64,000 bases of DNA, from assembly GCA_013332095.1 (NCBI GenBank), contig JABENI010000009.1:1-64000 (forward strand), in the 5' to 3' direction. The stretch comes from Candidatus Bathyoplasma sp. NZ. Lineage in GTDB: Bacteria; Bacillota_I; Bacilli_A; MAG-NZ. The translations under genes were made by a program, and so were the position numbers. Below, piece after piece: positions 36,925-46,397 of this stretch; within the stretch, counting starts at the first letter, position 1, and the number at the start of each line of letters is the position of its first letter. The notes under the pieces are model-generated. The model was given only the letters and a program-made list of their open reading frames with translations, had not been told where the DNA came from and ran no database searches.

Positions 36925-37798
36925 TTTATTAGAAGAATTAAGAGTTCTTAAAATTTTTGCAAAATCAAAGTCCAAATTAGCAAATTGCTCATTAAATTCT
37001 TGTATCAAAGTTGAGTCGATTTTGTATTTATTAATCAAATTTTTAACGGCATCTTTCATAATGTCACGAAAATTTGCTAAGTTGGTCAATAGCAATTCTA
37101 TTGTGTCTCTTAAAACTAATGTTTTATAATGAACTTGTGAACTGCTTCCGTGTGCAAAATCGTTTAAATTTTTGAATGTTTGATACGATTTTTCAGTACC
37201 TGATGATTTTTGATATAGTTTCCAAATAAATATGGGGAACAGTTATAAATTGATCTGATAGACCAATTCTAGCTCAACCATAGGGGGGGAGAGAAGTTCT
37301 TTTTAGCATTATCGCATGTGTAAAATTTTTTAATTTTTTCATTTTCTAAGATTTTTTTACGTATTATTTTCTTTGTTTCAGTACTTTTCTCTTCATTAAT
37401 ATTTTTATTTAAGTTGAATTCTCCAAACTTAAGATAGAGTTCAGCAGTTTCCTTATCACCTTGTAAAATAAAATAAAATTTTCATACAGACTTCTATTCA
37501 TAGCTTGAGGAATTATATTGTTTCCGATAATTAAAGAATCAACTATTTCATTCATAATTCTATACAATTGACAAGTAAAACTATCAATAGCTCTTAACTT
37601 AGGTTCATTGCTATTTCGAGCGTATACATTACTAAAATCTTTAAATATTTTCCCCATTAATTCTATTGATTTAAATAATGGTCCAATAAAACAATATTCT
37701 GTTGATGACGCTATTTTATCTATTTTTAAATTAAATTTTTTCTTATAGTTCATGAGTTCAATTTCTGTCATATTAATCAAATTTTCTACTTTTATCAT
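36925..37798 (-). pseudogene. DUF5677-like gene broken by frameshifts
   Basis: On the minus strand ATG 37798 (behind AGAGGTGATAATT) opens a frame with FIGPLFKSIELMGKIFKDFSNVY and MNRSLYENFILF, the pattern of DUF5677 proteins. The frame is lost near 37470. The family-like continuation is visible in another frame (LQGDKETAELYLKFGEFNL, then KIIRKKILENEKIKKFYTC, about 37460-37300), and further pieces run to about 36940. Several frameshifts are needed to rebuild it. DUF5677 proteins are common cargo of defence islands; function unknown. Confidence 0.6.
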
Positions 37799-37885
37799 AA
37801 TTATCACCTCTCTAGATTCTAGCATATTTTAAGAGGTATACATAATAAATTTTTGCCTAGTTATGAACATCGCATGTCCATTTTG

Positions 37886-37929
37886 TGTCGAATATAATAA
37901 GTAGGAATTTTGGGAATTTATGGTATAAT
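37886..37929 (+). promoter_or_regulatory. Spo0A-box promoter A, before truncated mcrB
   Basis: TGTCGAA (37886-37892) is the Spo0A-box heptamer and lies 38 nt upstream of a perfect -10 TATAAT (37924-37929). No -35 hexamer is present, as at activator-dependent promoters. The same arrangement and flanking sequence recur at 39194, 48876 and 58544. Confidence 0.6.
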
Positions 37930-38053
37930 ACGAGTAAGAAAATTTTAAAAAAATACTATATTTATGTAATCAATTAAGAGGTTTAAGAGAAAAAAATCTT
38001 ACAGAGATTTTTAAACTTCAAAATTAAGCGTAAATTTAGAAAAGGATAATTAT

Positions 38054-38970
38054 ATGAAATTATATTTAGTGAAATTTGGTAATGATTATCCAGAAAAAAT
38101 TACAGAAAAATGTTATTTTTGCGATGATAAAGAGAATTCATGGTACGGAGGTGTTAAAAATGGTGATTATGTGTTTACTGCAGACGATGCAACGATTCTT
38201 CAACTATGGAAAGTCAGAGAGGAAGAAGAGCAAATAAATGGACAAAGTAAGACAATTTTGTATTTTGATGTGAAAGACTCTTACGATAATGTTAGAGTTG
38301 CACGTAACTTTTGTATGTATAAATACTTCTTACCTAACCGAGACCTCTTTAACAAAGCCGTTATAAAGGAAAAATTTATTCCTATCGAAATGCATGACAA
38401 TTGCCCGAAGCCAGAAGATATTGATTTTATCGAGGGAACGACAAAAATATTTTTTAGCTTAAGGGATGATATATCTATTGATGAAGGAGATATTTTAGTA
38501 AAAATAGTTGATGATAGTGGATATAAAATTGACTCTTTTTCAAGGGTTATTGACTCTAAATTAGTTAGGGATGAAGAATTATGTAAATTATATCAAGAAA
38601 ATAATGGTTACTCTTTGAGACAATTATATAATTCTGCGGCTGGTGCGCCTAGGAAAGAAAAATTTTTGGAAATTCTTATTCATGAACTAAAAAAAGTGGG
38701 ATTTATGGAAATTAATCATCCTATTGATTTTTATAATCATATTTTGGCTGTTAGAAATAAATCTAAAAAATCTTAAAATAGGAATTGTGAAAATTATAAT
38801 AATGAAGAAACACAGTTCATATAGACAGTATACCGAGTCATTAAAGTTAATCCATAGATTATTAATGGATTTCTCGGTACTGGAAAAGCACGCAACAAAG
38901 AAAATTGTTAATAGTTATGAAAAATCGCCAGTAATTGAAGTTGATTTTACTGTAAGAATAACGAATTAAC
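38054..38970 (+). pseudogene. Truncated, decayed copy of the mcrB gene
   Basis: The first 240 residues (38054-38776) align throughout with the N-terminus of the McrB at 49043 (MxLxLVKFxNxYPE..., DNxxVxxNFCMYKYF, CPxPEDIDFIxGT, SIDEGDILVK). After the stop, relics of the next segment persist in another frame up to the P-loop (VIKVNP and NGFLGTGKA near 38845-38895, compare LLKYNPNIILYGPPGTGKT). The AAA core and mcrC are missing. The N-terminal domain is the presumed modified-DNA reader, so the intact 240-residue frame, which keeps its promoter and AAAAGGA ribosome site, could still make a DNA-binding protein. Confidence 0.75.
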
Positions 38971-39011
38971 TAGGTATTGATTCTAAAATATTTAAGTTAT
39001 TTAATACCAAT

Positions 39012-39047
39012 AAAAACTATTACAGTCTTGTGACTAGTAATAGTTTT
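39012..39047 (+). terminator. Terminator after the truncated mcrB
   Basis: AAAACTATTACaGTC / GACtaGTAATAGTTTT hairpin followed by TTTGTG. Confidence 0.8.
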
Positions 39048-39192
39048 TTTGTGAAATAAATTAAATTAACAGTATTAATTCCTAAAAGAAGAATTCATTT
39101 GCAAGTAAATCAATAACACAATATTAGTATCAGTTATAGCAAATTAAACGAAATATAGTATTAAAGAACTTCAACCTAACTGTTTTTACCTT

Positions 39193-39238
39193 TTGTCGAA
39201 TAAAATAAATAGCAAATTTTGTAAATTTATTATATAAT
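39193..39238 (+). promoter_or_regulatory. Spo0A-box promoter B, before the first peptide cassette
   Basis: TTGTCGAA (39193-39200), a perfect 8-nt 0A box, with TATAAT at 39233-39238, 39 nt from the start of the TGTCGAA core. A ~330-nt untranslated leader without a gene follows, then the first FKFQEIE peptide. The leader resembles that after promoter D (58590-58760). Confidence 0.65.
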
Positions 39239-39516
39239 GTAGGAAGAAGTAAAAAAATTAGTTCAAAATAGTATTGAAGAATAAAAATGAATTTCAAGAA
39301 GATTATTGCATGTAAAAATATAATTTAATAATAATATTTTTATAAATAAGTTGTGTAAGATTAATAGAGTAATAGTAAAATTATATTTAGTTTAAAAACA
39401 TTCAGATAATATTTGAATAAAAAATTTAGTTAACCTTAATGGCAACATTTGTTTTTCACATGTAAGCTGTTTTTTGAAAAATGATATTTTTTATAACTGT
39501 GAAAATTATATTAGCA

Positions 39517-39574
39517 AAAAAATATAAAAATGTAGTAAGAAGATGAAAAAATATAAAAATGTAGTAAGAAGATG
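39517..39574 (+). repeat. Perfect 29-bp tandem duplication ending at the peptide start
   Basis: Bases 39517-39545 and 39546-39574 are identical, and each copy ends in an ATG. It duplicates the ribosome-binding region, so two starts are offered: a 10-codon frame (39543) and the peptide frame (39572). Confidence 0.95.
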
Positions 39575-39675
39575 AAAAAATTTAAATTTCAAGAAATTGA
39601 AATTATAGATGTCCCTAGGCAGATATAATAACAGGAATTGGTTTGTCTATAGCAATTGTTGTAGGTGGAATGGCA
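39572..39675 (+). pseudogene. Precursor peptide 1, stops after 18 codons
   Basis: MKKFKFQEIEIIDVPRQI ends at a TAA (39626). In a shifted frame the hydrophobic core follows (IITGIGLSIAIVVGGMAK). Either a frameshift has killed it, or a short leader-only peptide is made. The copy at 54280 breaks at the equivalent place with the same TAATAA and the same onward frame. Confidence 0.6.
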
Positions 39676-39679
39676 AAGC

Positions 39680-40140
39680 ATCAGCAACTTAATTAAACTT
39701 TTGTTAAAAGGGTTAAAAAACACTTTTATTAATTACATTCAAATTAAAAAAAATTATATTAATAATAAATAATTGCTACAATTATTTTCAGGTATTAAAA
39801 GACATAAGTTAAAAATACTTGAAAATAAAAGTAGGAATTATAGTTGAAAATGATTAAGATTTTTTGAGTGACAATAATTTATCTAATCTATTTAATAATA
39901 AAATTAATAAATATAGCTTTGGTAAGAGGTGTTTTATATTTAGATAAAATAGATATATATTATCAATCAAGTATTATAGTGATTTAAGGAATATTGATAA
40001 GCAATTTATCTTAAATAATTTAGAGTACCTGCAAGAAAGAAATAGTAAAAATAACAACTTATAAAATATCAATTCCGCAAAGTAGCGTAATGGTAAATTG
40101 CTAATTTTTTCTCAAATTTCAGCGATGTATATCTTTACAA
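39680..40140 (+). pseudogene. Relic of the peptide-exporter ABC genes
   Basis: Fragments matching the 5' end of the ATPase at 54453 (KYLKIK-type segment, ENKSRNYS near 39795-39850) run directly into pieces of the permease at 55321 (LSDNNLSNLFNNKINKY and DKIDIYYQSSIIVI, 39868-39985), so an internal deletion fused ATPase start to permease. Many stops; not functional. Confidence 0.55.
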
Positions 40141-40249
40141 TAATAATTGGATATATAACAAAGATTAGCAAAATTAATAACGAGTTATATCAGGTTTTGA
40201 AGGGTACACCAGATAAACTGACTAATTAAGAAAAAAGAATACTCGTTTG

Positions 40250-40435
40250 TTGGGTGCGTATTACGGCACAGTTCTAGCACAAGCAACGTTTAAGACTGTA
40301 ATTGAAGCTAACAAGAATAATAAGATGGACAATCAGGATATCTCAATGATTGGCAAGATGAAACGATATATTAAAAAAAACATAAAAATATATTTTATTA
40401 TGATCTGTGGCATATTTTATTAGCAATTTTAAATA
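40250..40435 (+). pseudogene. Isolated coding fragment of unknown origin
   Basis: A clean frame of about 60 codons with higher GC than its surroundings reads GAYYGTVLAQATFKTVIEAN, then KMDNQDISMIGKMKRYIKK and a hydrophobic end. There is no ribosome site and no recognisable family. It probably is the tail of a lost gene brought in by recombination next to the M50 gene. Confidence 0.35.
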
Positions 40436-40494
40436 ATGATTATAATTATTGTAATAATTTATTGACAAAATATAAATCGAGCGAGGTGGAAACA

Positions 40495-41622
40495 ATGATT
40501 TATTTAAATAAAAATATTGAACTGATAGAAACTAATGAACATTATTATATTTATTATAAATATGAAAAAAAATACGTTGAAATTGATGTGTTATCTTTTG
40601 ATATATTGACCCAAGTAAGTGAATGTAATCAAATAGAAGATACTACTGAAATAAATGAGCGGATAACCTTTTTTAAAAATAATAATATTTTAGGTACAGA
40701 AGAGCAGATGAATGATAACAAAAAAATAAAATCTAAAAAATTTAATTTTGATATTGCAAATATTGAACTAGGTAAATTTAAAACTAAAAAGTTAAATAAT
40801 TTTTTAGTCAAAATATCAAATGTTGTTTATAAAAATTATGCTCAAAAATTATTTAAGATACTTTTTATTCTTTCAATAATACTAAGTTTTATATGTTTAT
40901 ATTATGCTGATTTTTCTACTGATATGTTATCACTTAGCAATGACAGTAGAGAGAAATTAGGAATAGTAAATTATATAATGGTCTATTTAATTACGATGGC
41001 TATACTAACGTTTCATGAATTTTCACACGTTGTTTCTTATTTTCACCATACCAAAATAACTCCATTTGTAGGGTTTAAATTGTATTTTTTAAATCCTATT
41101 GTATATACGGATGTTACCCTAATAAAATCACTTGATAAAAAGAATAAATTCAATGTGTTATTTGCTGGTATTTATACTCAAATTATTTTTAACTTTTTTA
41201 TCTGTGCCATATTGTTACTATCTAAAAATTTAGGATTACATGCATTATATGAAATAATGAATTATGTATTTTATATCAATTTAATCGTAATTATTTTTAA
41301 TAGTAATATATTTTACAAATATGATGGCTATTGGATTTTGTCATCTCATTTAAATACCGAAAATTTATATGAAAAGTCGATATCATCTCTGCTTAATAAC
41401 TATAAATTTAAAAAATATAACATTTTATTCAAATTATATGGATTATCGTTAATTATTTTTAGAATTATATTTTGGAGTTTCATATTATATTTGATTTATT
41501 ATAATATGAAACCGTACGATATTCCAGTAAATTATATTTATTTTATAATATCTTTATGTTGCATGATGTTTTTCCTTAACACGTTTAATTTAATGAGGAA
41601 AATTAAGAAAATAAAATATTGA
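40495..41622 (+). CDS. M50 (site-2-protease-like) membrane peptidase with PqqD-like N-terminus
   Basis: A 375-residue protein with the zinc site HEFSH in the second membrane helix (~residue 170) and the third ligand in YKYDGYWIL (~285), both hallmarks of M50 proteases that occur in RiPP and bacteriocin operons (YydH-like). The first ~75 residues (IELIETNEHYYIYYKYEKKYVEID...) look like a PqqD/RRE winged helix that could bind the precursor leader. About six membrane helices. ATG 40495 is preferred over TTG 40462 because GCGAGGTGG lies 6 nt upstream. Role: cleavage of precursor within the membrane, or immunity. Relics of its 3' half recur in the tandem array at 60.2-63.8 kb. Confidence 0.75.
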   Translation: MIYLNKNIELIETNEHYYIYYKYEKKYVEIDVLSFDILTQVSECNQIEDTTEINERITFFKNNNILGTEEQMNDNKKIKSKKFNFDIANIELGKFKTKKLNNFLVKISNVVYKNYAQKLFKILFILSIILSFICLYYADFSTDMLSLSNDSREKLGIVNYIMVYLITMAILTFHEFSHVVSYFHHTKITPFVGFKLYFLNPIVYTDVTLIKSLDKKNKFNVLFAGIYTQIIFNFFICAILLLSKNLGLHALYEIMNYVFYINLIVIIFNSNIFYKYDGYWILSSHLNTENLYEKSISSLLNNYKFKKYNILFKLYGLSLIIFRIIFWSFILYLIYYNMKPYDIPVNYIYFIISLCCMMFFLNTFNLMRKIKKIKY

Positions 41623-41639
41623 ATTTAATTTAGGAAATA

Positions 41640-41886
41640 TCATGAAAAATTTGAACTTAAGGTTATTGGGAATATTCATTTTCCAGATGGAAGTTGTTTT
41701 TTGATAAAGGTTATTTTTGTAACTGCTACATTATACTTGAATTATAGAAAATAAGGTTCAAATTTGAAAAATTTTAAGATTAATGAGGCTGAAAATATTG
41801 ATTCATCATGTAAGTTTGTGCTTTAAGAGGCATGGTATTCGTAGCAGTTGTTTGAATATAAAAATTTAGGGAAGGAGATATTAAAG
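41640..41886 (+). repeat. Cassette leader repeat with relic peptide (copy before 41887)
   Basis: A ~240-nt segment conserved before nearly every peptide. It contains TTTTGATAAA..GCTATTTTTGTAACTGCTACATTA-like sequence, then a 19-codon relic beginning TTG AAA AAT TTT AAG (41764-41826, KNFKINEAENIDSSCKF) and a GGCATGGTATTCGTAGCAG tail that is the out-of-frame hydrophobic end. It ends in the GGGAAGGAG ribosome site of the intact peptide. Similar segments precede 42563, 59014, 59788, 60748, 61886 and 62992. Confidence 0.8.
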
Positions 41887-42021
41887 ATGAATAATTTTAA
41901 ATTTCAAGAAATTGAAACTATAGATGTAGCAAGTTGGCGTCATATATTTGCATGGGTTGTTGCCGGTGTAGTTGCTGTTGTTTTGGGAGCCGCTATTGTA
42001 ATATGTGCATTTTCAACTTAA
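41887..42021 (+). CDS. Precursor peptide 2 (44 aa)
   Basis: MNNFKFQEIETIDV leader of about 14 residues, then a hydrophobic core: ASWRHIFAWVVAGVVAVV followed by LGAAIVICAFST. Start ATG with GGGAAGGAG 9 nt upstream. There is no double-glycine cleavage motif. The core carries one Cys, two Trp and Gly/Ala/Val repeats, as in membrane-active bacteriocins. It is directly downstream of the M50 peptidase gene and followed by a conserved hairpin. One of nine members of this peptide family in the window. Confidence 0.75.
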   Translation: MNNFKFQEIETIDVASWRHIFAWVVAGVVAVVLGAAIVICAFST

Positions 42022-42032
42022 TTTGATTTTTG

Positions 42033-42057
42033 TTAAAAGGCTTTTTAAGCCTTTTAA
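42033..42057 (+). terminator. Hairpin after peptide 2
   Basis: TTAAAAGGCT / AGCCTTTTAA with T-rich tail. Equivalent hairpins follow almost every peptide gene, between it and the ABC ATPase or its relic, and probably reduce read-through so that peptide exceeds transporter. Confidence 0.75.
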
Positions 42058-42089
42058 TTTTATTGTATTCAAATTAAGGAATAATTACA

Positions 42090-42310
42090 ATAATAGTTTA
42101 AATAATTAATAAAATTATTTTTATATATTAAAAGATATCAGCATAAAAATACCTGAAAATAAGATAGTAGGAATTATAGATGAAAATGGTGCTGGAAAGT
42201 TATATTAATAAAATATAATTATTTAGATATGATAGACACGGATCATTAATCAATGATTATAGAGATTTCAAGATATGTTAATAAGTAATTTACCTTAAGC
42301 AATTTAGGAA
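42090..42310 (+). pseudogene. Relic of exporter ABC genes after peptide 2
   Basis: The ATPase 5' end is recognisable (KIPENKIVGIID-ENGAG, about 42145-42200). It is followed without a gap by a permease scrap (42205-42300) matching the region after DKIDMEH of the 55321 permease. Non-functional. Confidence 0.6.
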
Positions 42311-42562
42311 ATAACATAAAAAAATTGAGTTTAAGGTTATTGGGAATATTTATTTTCCAGATGGAAGATGTTTTTTGAAAAATGCTATTTTTGTAGTTGC
42401 TACATTAATTTTAAAATTATAGAAAATAAAATTCTAAAGTTGAAAAATTTTAAGGTTAATAATGCTGAAAATATTGATTGACATATATGTAGGTGCTTTA
42501 ATAGAGGCTTGCTATTTGTAGCAGTTATTTGAATATAAAAATTTAGGAAGGAGGTGTTAAAG

Positions 42563-42706
42563 TTGGATAATTTTAAATTTCAAGAAATTGAAACTATAGT
42601 TGTACCGATAAATTGGTGGCGTTTAATATCAATAATGGTTGGTGCTACAGTTGTTTTTGCTGTGGCAGCATTTGCAATAGTTGCAGGAATGGTAGCAATA
42701 ACTTAA
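42563..42706 (+). CDS. Precursor peptide 3 (47 aa)
   Basis: TTG start with GGAAGGAGGTG 9-10 nt upstream. Leader MDNFKFQEIETIVVPI, then core NWWRLISIMVGATVVFAVAA and FAIVAGMVAIT. Same family as 41887 with a tandem Trp pair. It lies upstream of a decayed ABC transporter and the intact maturation genes (43843-47886). It is therefore the best candidate substrate of those enzymes. Confidence 0.75.
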   Translation: MDNFKFQEIETIVVPINWWRLISIMVGATVVFAVAAFAIVAGMVAIT

Positions 42707-42716
42707 TTAGATTTTT

Positions 42717-42745
42717 GTTAAAGGGGTTTAAAAACTCTTTTAACT
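42717..42745 (+). terminator. Hairpin after peptide 3
   Basis: GTTAAAGGGGTTT / AAACTCTTTTAAC imperfect stem, at the same position relative to the peptide stop as the other cassettes. Confidence 0.65.
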
Positions 42746-42749
42746 TTAT

Positions 42750-43841
42750 TGTATTCAAATTAGGAATAATTAATGGAAGAATTTTCATATATTAAAAGTT
42801 GTCAGCAAAAAAACACCTGAAAATAAGATCGCAGGTATTATAAGTGAAAATGGTGTTAGAAAACTATATTAATAAAATATATATTAAATATAATTAATGA
42901 TTCTACTAGTGAAATTAAATTTGAAGATGATAATTTATCTAATCTATCTAACTATGAAATAAATAATAATATTAATGATATAAATTATTATTTGCATGAA
43001 ATTAATAAATCAGAGTTGAATTATCATGGGTTTTTGTGTTTAGATAATGTATCAATAAAAGAAAATTGTATTATTTAGATCTGAATCATTAACAAAAATT
43101 ATAAATATTTCAAGATGTATTAATAAGCAATTTTTCTCAATAGGGTATGGCAAGAAGAAATAAGATAATGAAATATCAATTTATCCTTAAAGTTCTAATA
43201 CCGTTACCGTAGTAATCTAATTTTTTCTGTGATTGCTCCATTGTTTATCTTTTAATAATAATGGTATTTGTAATGAATATTAGCAATTTGATATCTGAAG
43301 AAAAAACAGCTAAAATAACTGAAACTTTATTATTGTATACGAAAAGTATAGAAATTTTATTAGGTAAAATTATAGAGATATTTTTAGTTATTGTATTACA
43401 GGTATTAATCTTTACTATAGTTATAATTATTAACAATTTGATATTTGATAAATGAGATATATTGCAAAGTATATTTTATTCCTTAGATATTAAAATACTT
43501 ATCATGATGATAAGTGTGATTATATTTGCTTATCTTTATTTTGCTTTTATAACAGCAGCATTTGTTTTAAAAGATGACAATATATAGGATATTTTTTCAA
43601 GCCAATAATTCAAATGCTAATTTTAATAATTTCTTATTATGTTGTGCTTTTTTAGGAGTAAGTTTTGATGAAAATATAATGATGATACTAAGTTATATCT
43701 CTGTTATATCATTTTTTAGCATATAGTATCTGTGTTGATTTAGAATGGTTTAAAATAATAAGAATACTTATTTTGAATAGCGTTTATTTAGTAATAGTAA
43801 TAATTACTTATAGTAAAATTTTTGAGAGAAGGATAGCGAGA
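42750..43841 (+). pseudogene. Decayed exporter ABC ATPase-permease fusion
   Basis: Starts as the ATPase of 54453 (PENKIAGIISENG, then NIINDSTSEIKFE up to 42930) and jumps to the permease (DDNLSNLSNYEINNNIND, 42925 onward). A longer open piece at 43261-43455 (ISEEKTAKITETLLLYTKSIEILLGK) matches permease helix 3-4. The match continues with stops to the very end (FERRIARN, 43821-43846). The deletion removes about 80% of the ATPase and the first permease helix. The following SDR gene starts inside the last codons of this relic. Confidence 0.8.
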
Positions 43842-43842
43842 A

Positions 43843-44589
43843 ATGAAAAAAATTGTTAATATAATTATAGGTGCAATTAGTCCGATTTGTGAAGCATATT
43901 TAAATTTATACCGTTCATCAAATGAACATTATATACTAGTGGATTTAGAAAATAAAAGAAGCGATATAGAAAAGTTATGTGAAAAAATCGATGACTTTGA
44001 TTATAGTATAGAATTATTAGATGTAAGAAATATTAGTGAAATTAAAAATTTATTTGATCGATTGAATGAGAATAATGTAAAGATAAAAAAATGTCTATAT
44101 TTAGCGGGAATTAATATTTTAAAATCTTTCGAAGAATTGAATGAAGATGATTGGGACAATGTTTTAGATACTAATCTAAAAGGAGCATTCTTTTTCATCC
44201 AAGAAGCAGCGAAGAATATGATTATTAATCAAATAGAAGGTTCTATCGTCAATATATCATCTCAACACGGATTAGTCGGCAATATAAGTAGAGCTGCCTA
44301 TTGTGCTAGTAAGGCTGGGATTATTAATATGAATAGATCTTTGGCCTTAGAATTATCTAAATATCAGATAAGAATAAATTCTATCTCACCTGGATTTATC
44401 TTATACGAAAAAAATCGTGATTTTTTATTAAGTAGTATTAACAAGAAAAAATATTTATCTAATGTACCATTAGGAAGATATTGCAATGCTGAGGACATTG
44501 CAGATAGTATAGATTTTTTATTATCAAATAAATCTAAAATGATTACTGGACAAACAATCGTTGTAGATGGAGGATATACAGTAAAATAG
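43843..44589 (+). CDS. Short-chain dehydrogenase/reductase in the peptide locus
   Basis: The 248-residue SDR has the catalytic set Ser in NISSQHG, Tyr-x3-Lys in AAYCASKAG, LAG for the NNAG motif, and the C-terminal TGQTIVVDGGYTV. The cofactor loop is unusual: the canonical TGxxxGIG is replaced by IGAISPICEAY, so NAD(P) binding may be altered or lost. ATG 43843 lies in the end of the permease relic behind GAGAGAAGG. SDRs in RiPP loci can reduce or oxidise side chains (for example dehydroamino acid reduction), but a link here is inference from synteny with the radical-SAM gene 16 nt downstream. Confidence 0.8.
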   Translation: MKKIVNIIIGAISPICEAYLNLYRSSNEHYILVDLENKRSDIEKLCEKIDDFDYSIELLDVRNISEIKNLFDRLNENNVKIKKCLYLAGINILKSFEELNEDDWDNVLDTNLKGAFFFIQEAAKNMIINQIEGSIVNISSQHGLVGNISRAAYCASKAGIINMNRSLALELSKYQIRINSISPGFILYEKNRDFLLSSINKKKYLSNVPLGRYCNAEDIADSIDFLLSNKSKMITGQTIVVDGGYTVK

Positions 44590-44605
44590 AAAGAGGGGTT
44601 GAAGA

Positions 44606-45916
44606 ATGAAAAATAATGTATTATTAGTTAATTTAAATTGTAAATATAGTTTTGAAGAATTTTTGAAAAATGACTTTACCTATAATCCGGCACTAGGAAT
44701 ATCATCTATTTCAGAATATCTTATGATTAATGGATTTAATGCATATGTTAAAGATTTTAATTATGAAAAATTAGATTTAGATGAAATATGTTCATTGATT
44801 GAGGAAAAAAACATTACAGTTGTAGGAGTTTGTTGCTATACAGAAAATTTAAATCAAATGTTTAGATTCTTTAGAACATTAAAACATTTTAATAAAAATA
44901 TTATTACTTTTGCTGGTGGACCACATGCTACGTTAAAACCTGATGAAGTTATCAAAAGCAAAGCAGTGGACTATGCAATTAGAAATGAAGGTGAAATGAC
45001 ATTATTAGAATTGTTATCTCATATTGAATATGGAGATGAACTATTATCGATTGACAAAATAGATGGGTTAACCTATAAAAAAGAAAATAAGATTTTTCAT
45101 AATAAATTTAGACCATATATTAAACTATTAGATTCGCTACCAGTAATTAATAGAGAACATCATAATATAAATGCATTCAAACATACGGTTTCTTTATATT
45201 CCTCAAAAGGATGTCCAGCAAAATGTATATATTGCTCAGCAACAGCAATATCAGGATCCGCCTACCGAACAAGAAATGTAGACAATATTATATTAGAAGC
45301 TCTATTGGCTAAATATCAAATTGGGGAACGATTTAAAAAAATTTATATAACGGATGATACTTTTACCGTAAATACTAAGAGAGTAAAAAGATTTTGTCAA
45401 CTGATGAAAAAATATAAATATGACTTTATGTGGGGCTGTGAATCAAGAGCTGATGTTATGACAGAGGAACTATTAGACGATATGTGTACTTCAAATTTAT
45501 ATAGTTTACAATTTGGGGTAGAAAGTGGAAATCAAGAAGTGGTAGATAACATTCAAAAATCAATGAATTTAAAACATTTAGAATCTTTGATTTATTTTAT
45601 GAGAAATTATGATGTAGGTGTTTTTACTAGTTTTATAGTAGGACATTATTGTGATACAAAAGAAACGGTTGACCAAACAATAAAATTTGCAAAACATTTA
45701 TGTACTATAAATAGTAATGTTGGTTATGGTTTTGCTATTAATACGCCTTTTCCTGGAACATATCAATATGAAAATGCAAAAGAGCTAGATATTGAAATAA
45801 TTGACAATGATTATTCTCATTACGATTTAACAACACCAGTATTAAATACTAAATTTTTAAGTGCTACAGAATTGTCTGATTTATTTATAAAAGCAAATTC
45901 AAGTAAGGAGAATTAA
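44606..45916 (+). CDS. B12-binding radical SAM enzyme
   Basis: The 436-residue protein has an N-terminal cobalamin-binding Rossmann domain (~1-150; VVGVCCYTENL, ITFAGGPHATLKPDE, YAIRNEGE). A radical SAM barrel follows with the 4Fe-4S motif CPAKCIYC (~203-210) after SSKG, and later blocks IYITDDTF, CESRADVM, LQFGVESGNQEVV and SFIVGHYCDTKETV. The class includes peptide C-methyltransferases and other RiPP-modifying enzymes. It lacks a C-terminal SPASM domain; a separate SPASM protein is encoded at 46372. AGAGGGG lies 9 nt upstream of ATG. Predicted to modify the FKFQEIE peptides. Confidence 0.85.
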   Translation: MKNNVLLVNLNCKYSFEEFLKNDFTYNPALGISSISEYLMINGFNAYVKDFNYEKLDLDEICSLIEEKNITVVGVCCYTENLNQMFRFFRTLKHFNKNIITFAGGPHATLKPDEVIKSKAVDYAIRNEGEMTLLELLSHIEYGDELLSIDKIDGLTYKKENKIFHNKFRPYIKLLDSLPVINREHHNINAFKHTVSLYSSKGCPAKCIYCSATAISGSAYRTRNVDNIILEALLAKYQIGERFKKIYITDDTFTVNTKRVKRFCQLMKKYKYDFMWGCESRADVMTEELLDDMCTSNLYSLQFGVESGNQEVVDNIQKSMNLKHLESLIYFMRNYDVGVFTSFIVGHYCDTKETVDQTIKFAKHLCTINSNVGYGFAINTPFPGTYQYENAKELDIEIIDNDYSHYDLTTPVLNTKFLSATELSDLFIKANSSKEN

Positions 45917-45918
45917 TC

Positions 45919-46137
45919 ATGTTATTATTAAGAACTGTATGGAATACTACGTTATATTCCAATAAATATTTTATTAGTGATAAAAAAATATTCTTGACTT
46001 TATATAATTCTAAGTTAATGTATGAAATTCCTGATAGTGAAATAAAAGAAATTATAATAAATAATAATATCTTAAAATCTCTAAATGAACTTGATGAATA
46101 TATAAAAAATAATTTAAAAAGTGGAGACAATAAATAA
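45919..46137 (+). CDS. Small unknown protein in peptide maturation operon
   Basis: The 72-residue product starts MLLLRTVWNTTLYSNKYFIS and ends in a Lys-rich helix. The start follows the B12-radical-SAM stop by 2 nt and has a GTAAGGAG site. Not recognised. The size and position suit a leader-binding (RRE-like) or chaperone component, but no motif proves it. Confidence 0.6.
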   Translation: MLLLRTVWNTTLYSNKYFISDKKIFLTLYNSKLMYEIPDSEIKEIIINNNILKSLNELDEYIKNNLKSGDNK

Positions 46138-46397
46138 TGGATGACAATAGAGTTATAGTTAAGCTTAAATCTTCTAGTATATTGACATTGATTCCATATG
46201 GAATAAAAGAAGAAAATAATGGAGTAGTTTTTCATTTTTTAATTTCTGATTATTCAAAAATCAAAGTAATTATACTAGAAGAGGAGATAGACTATATTAT
46301 TAGTCTTACTAATGAAATTGCCAAAAATAAAGATGAATATATAAATTTAATTAAAAAAATGGGGTGTAACAATGAAAAAAAGAACTTATATATCTAA
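46137..46397 (+). CDS. Second small unknown protein in peptide maturation operon
   Basis: An 86-residue product with a beta-rich first half (RVIVKLKSSSILTLIPYG) and helical second half (IDYIISLTNEIAKNKDEYI). The ATG overlaps the stop of the previous gene by one base, and its own end overlaps the SPASM gene by 26 nt, so the whole run is translated as one operon. No family recognised. Confidence 0.6.
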   Translation: MDDNRVIVKLKSSSILTLIPYGIKEENNGVVFHFLISDYSKIKVIILEEEIDYIISLTNEIAKNKDEYINLIKKMGCNNEKKNLYI

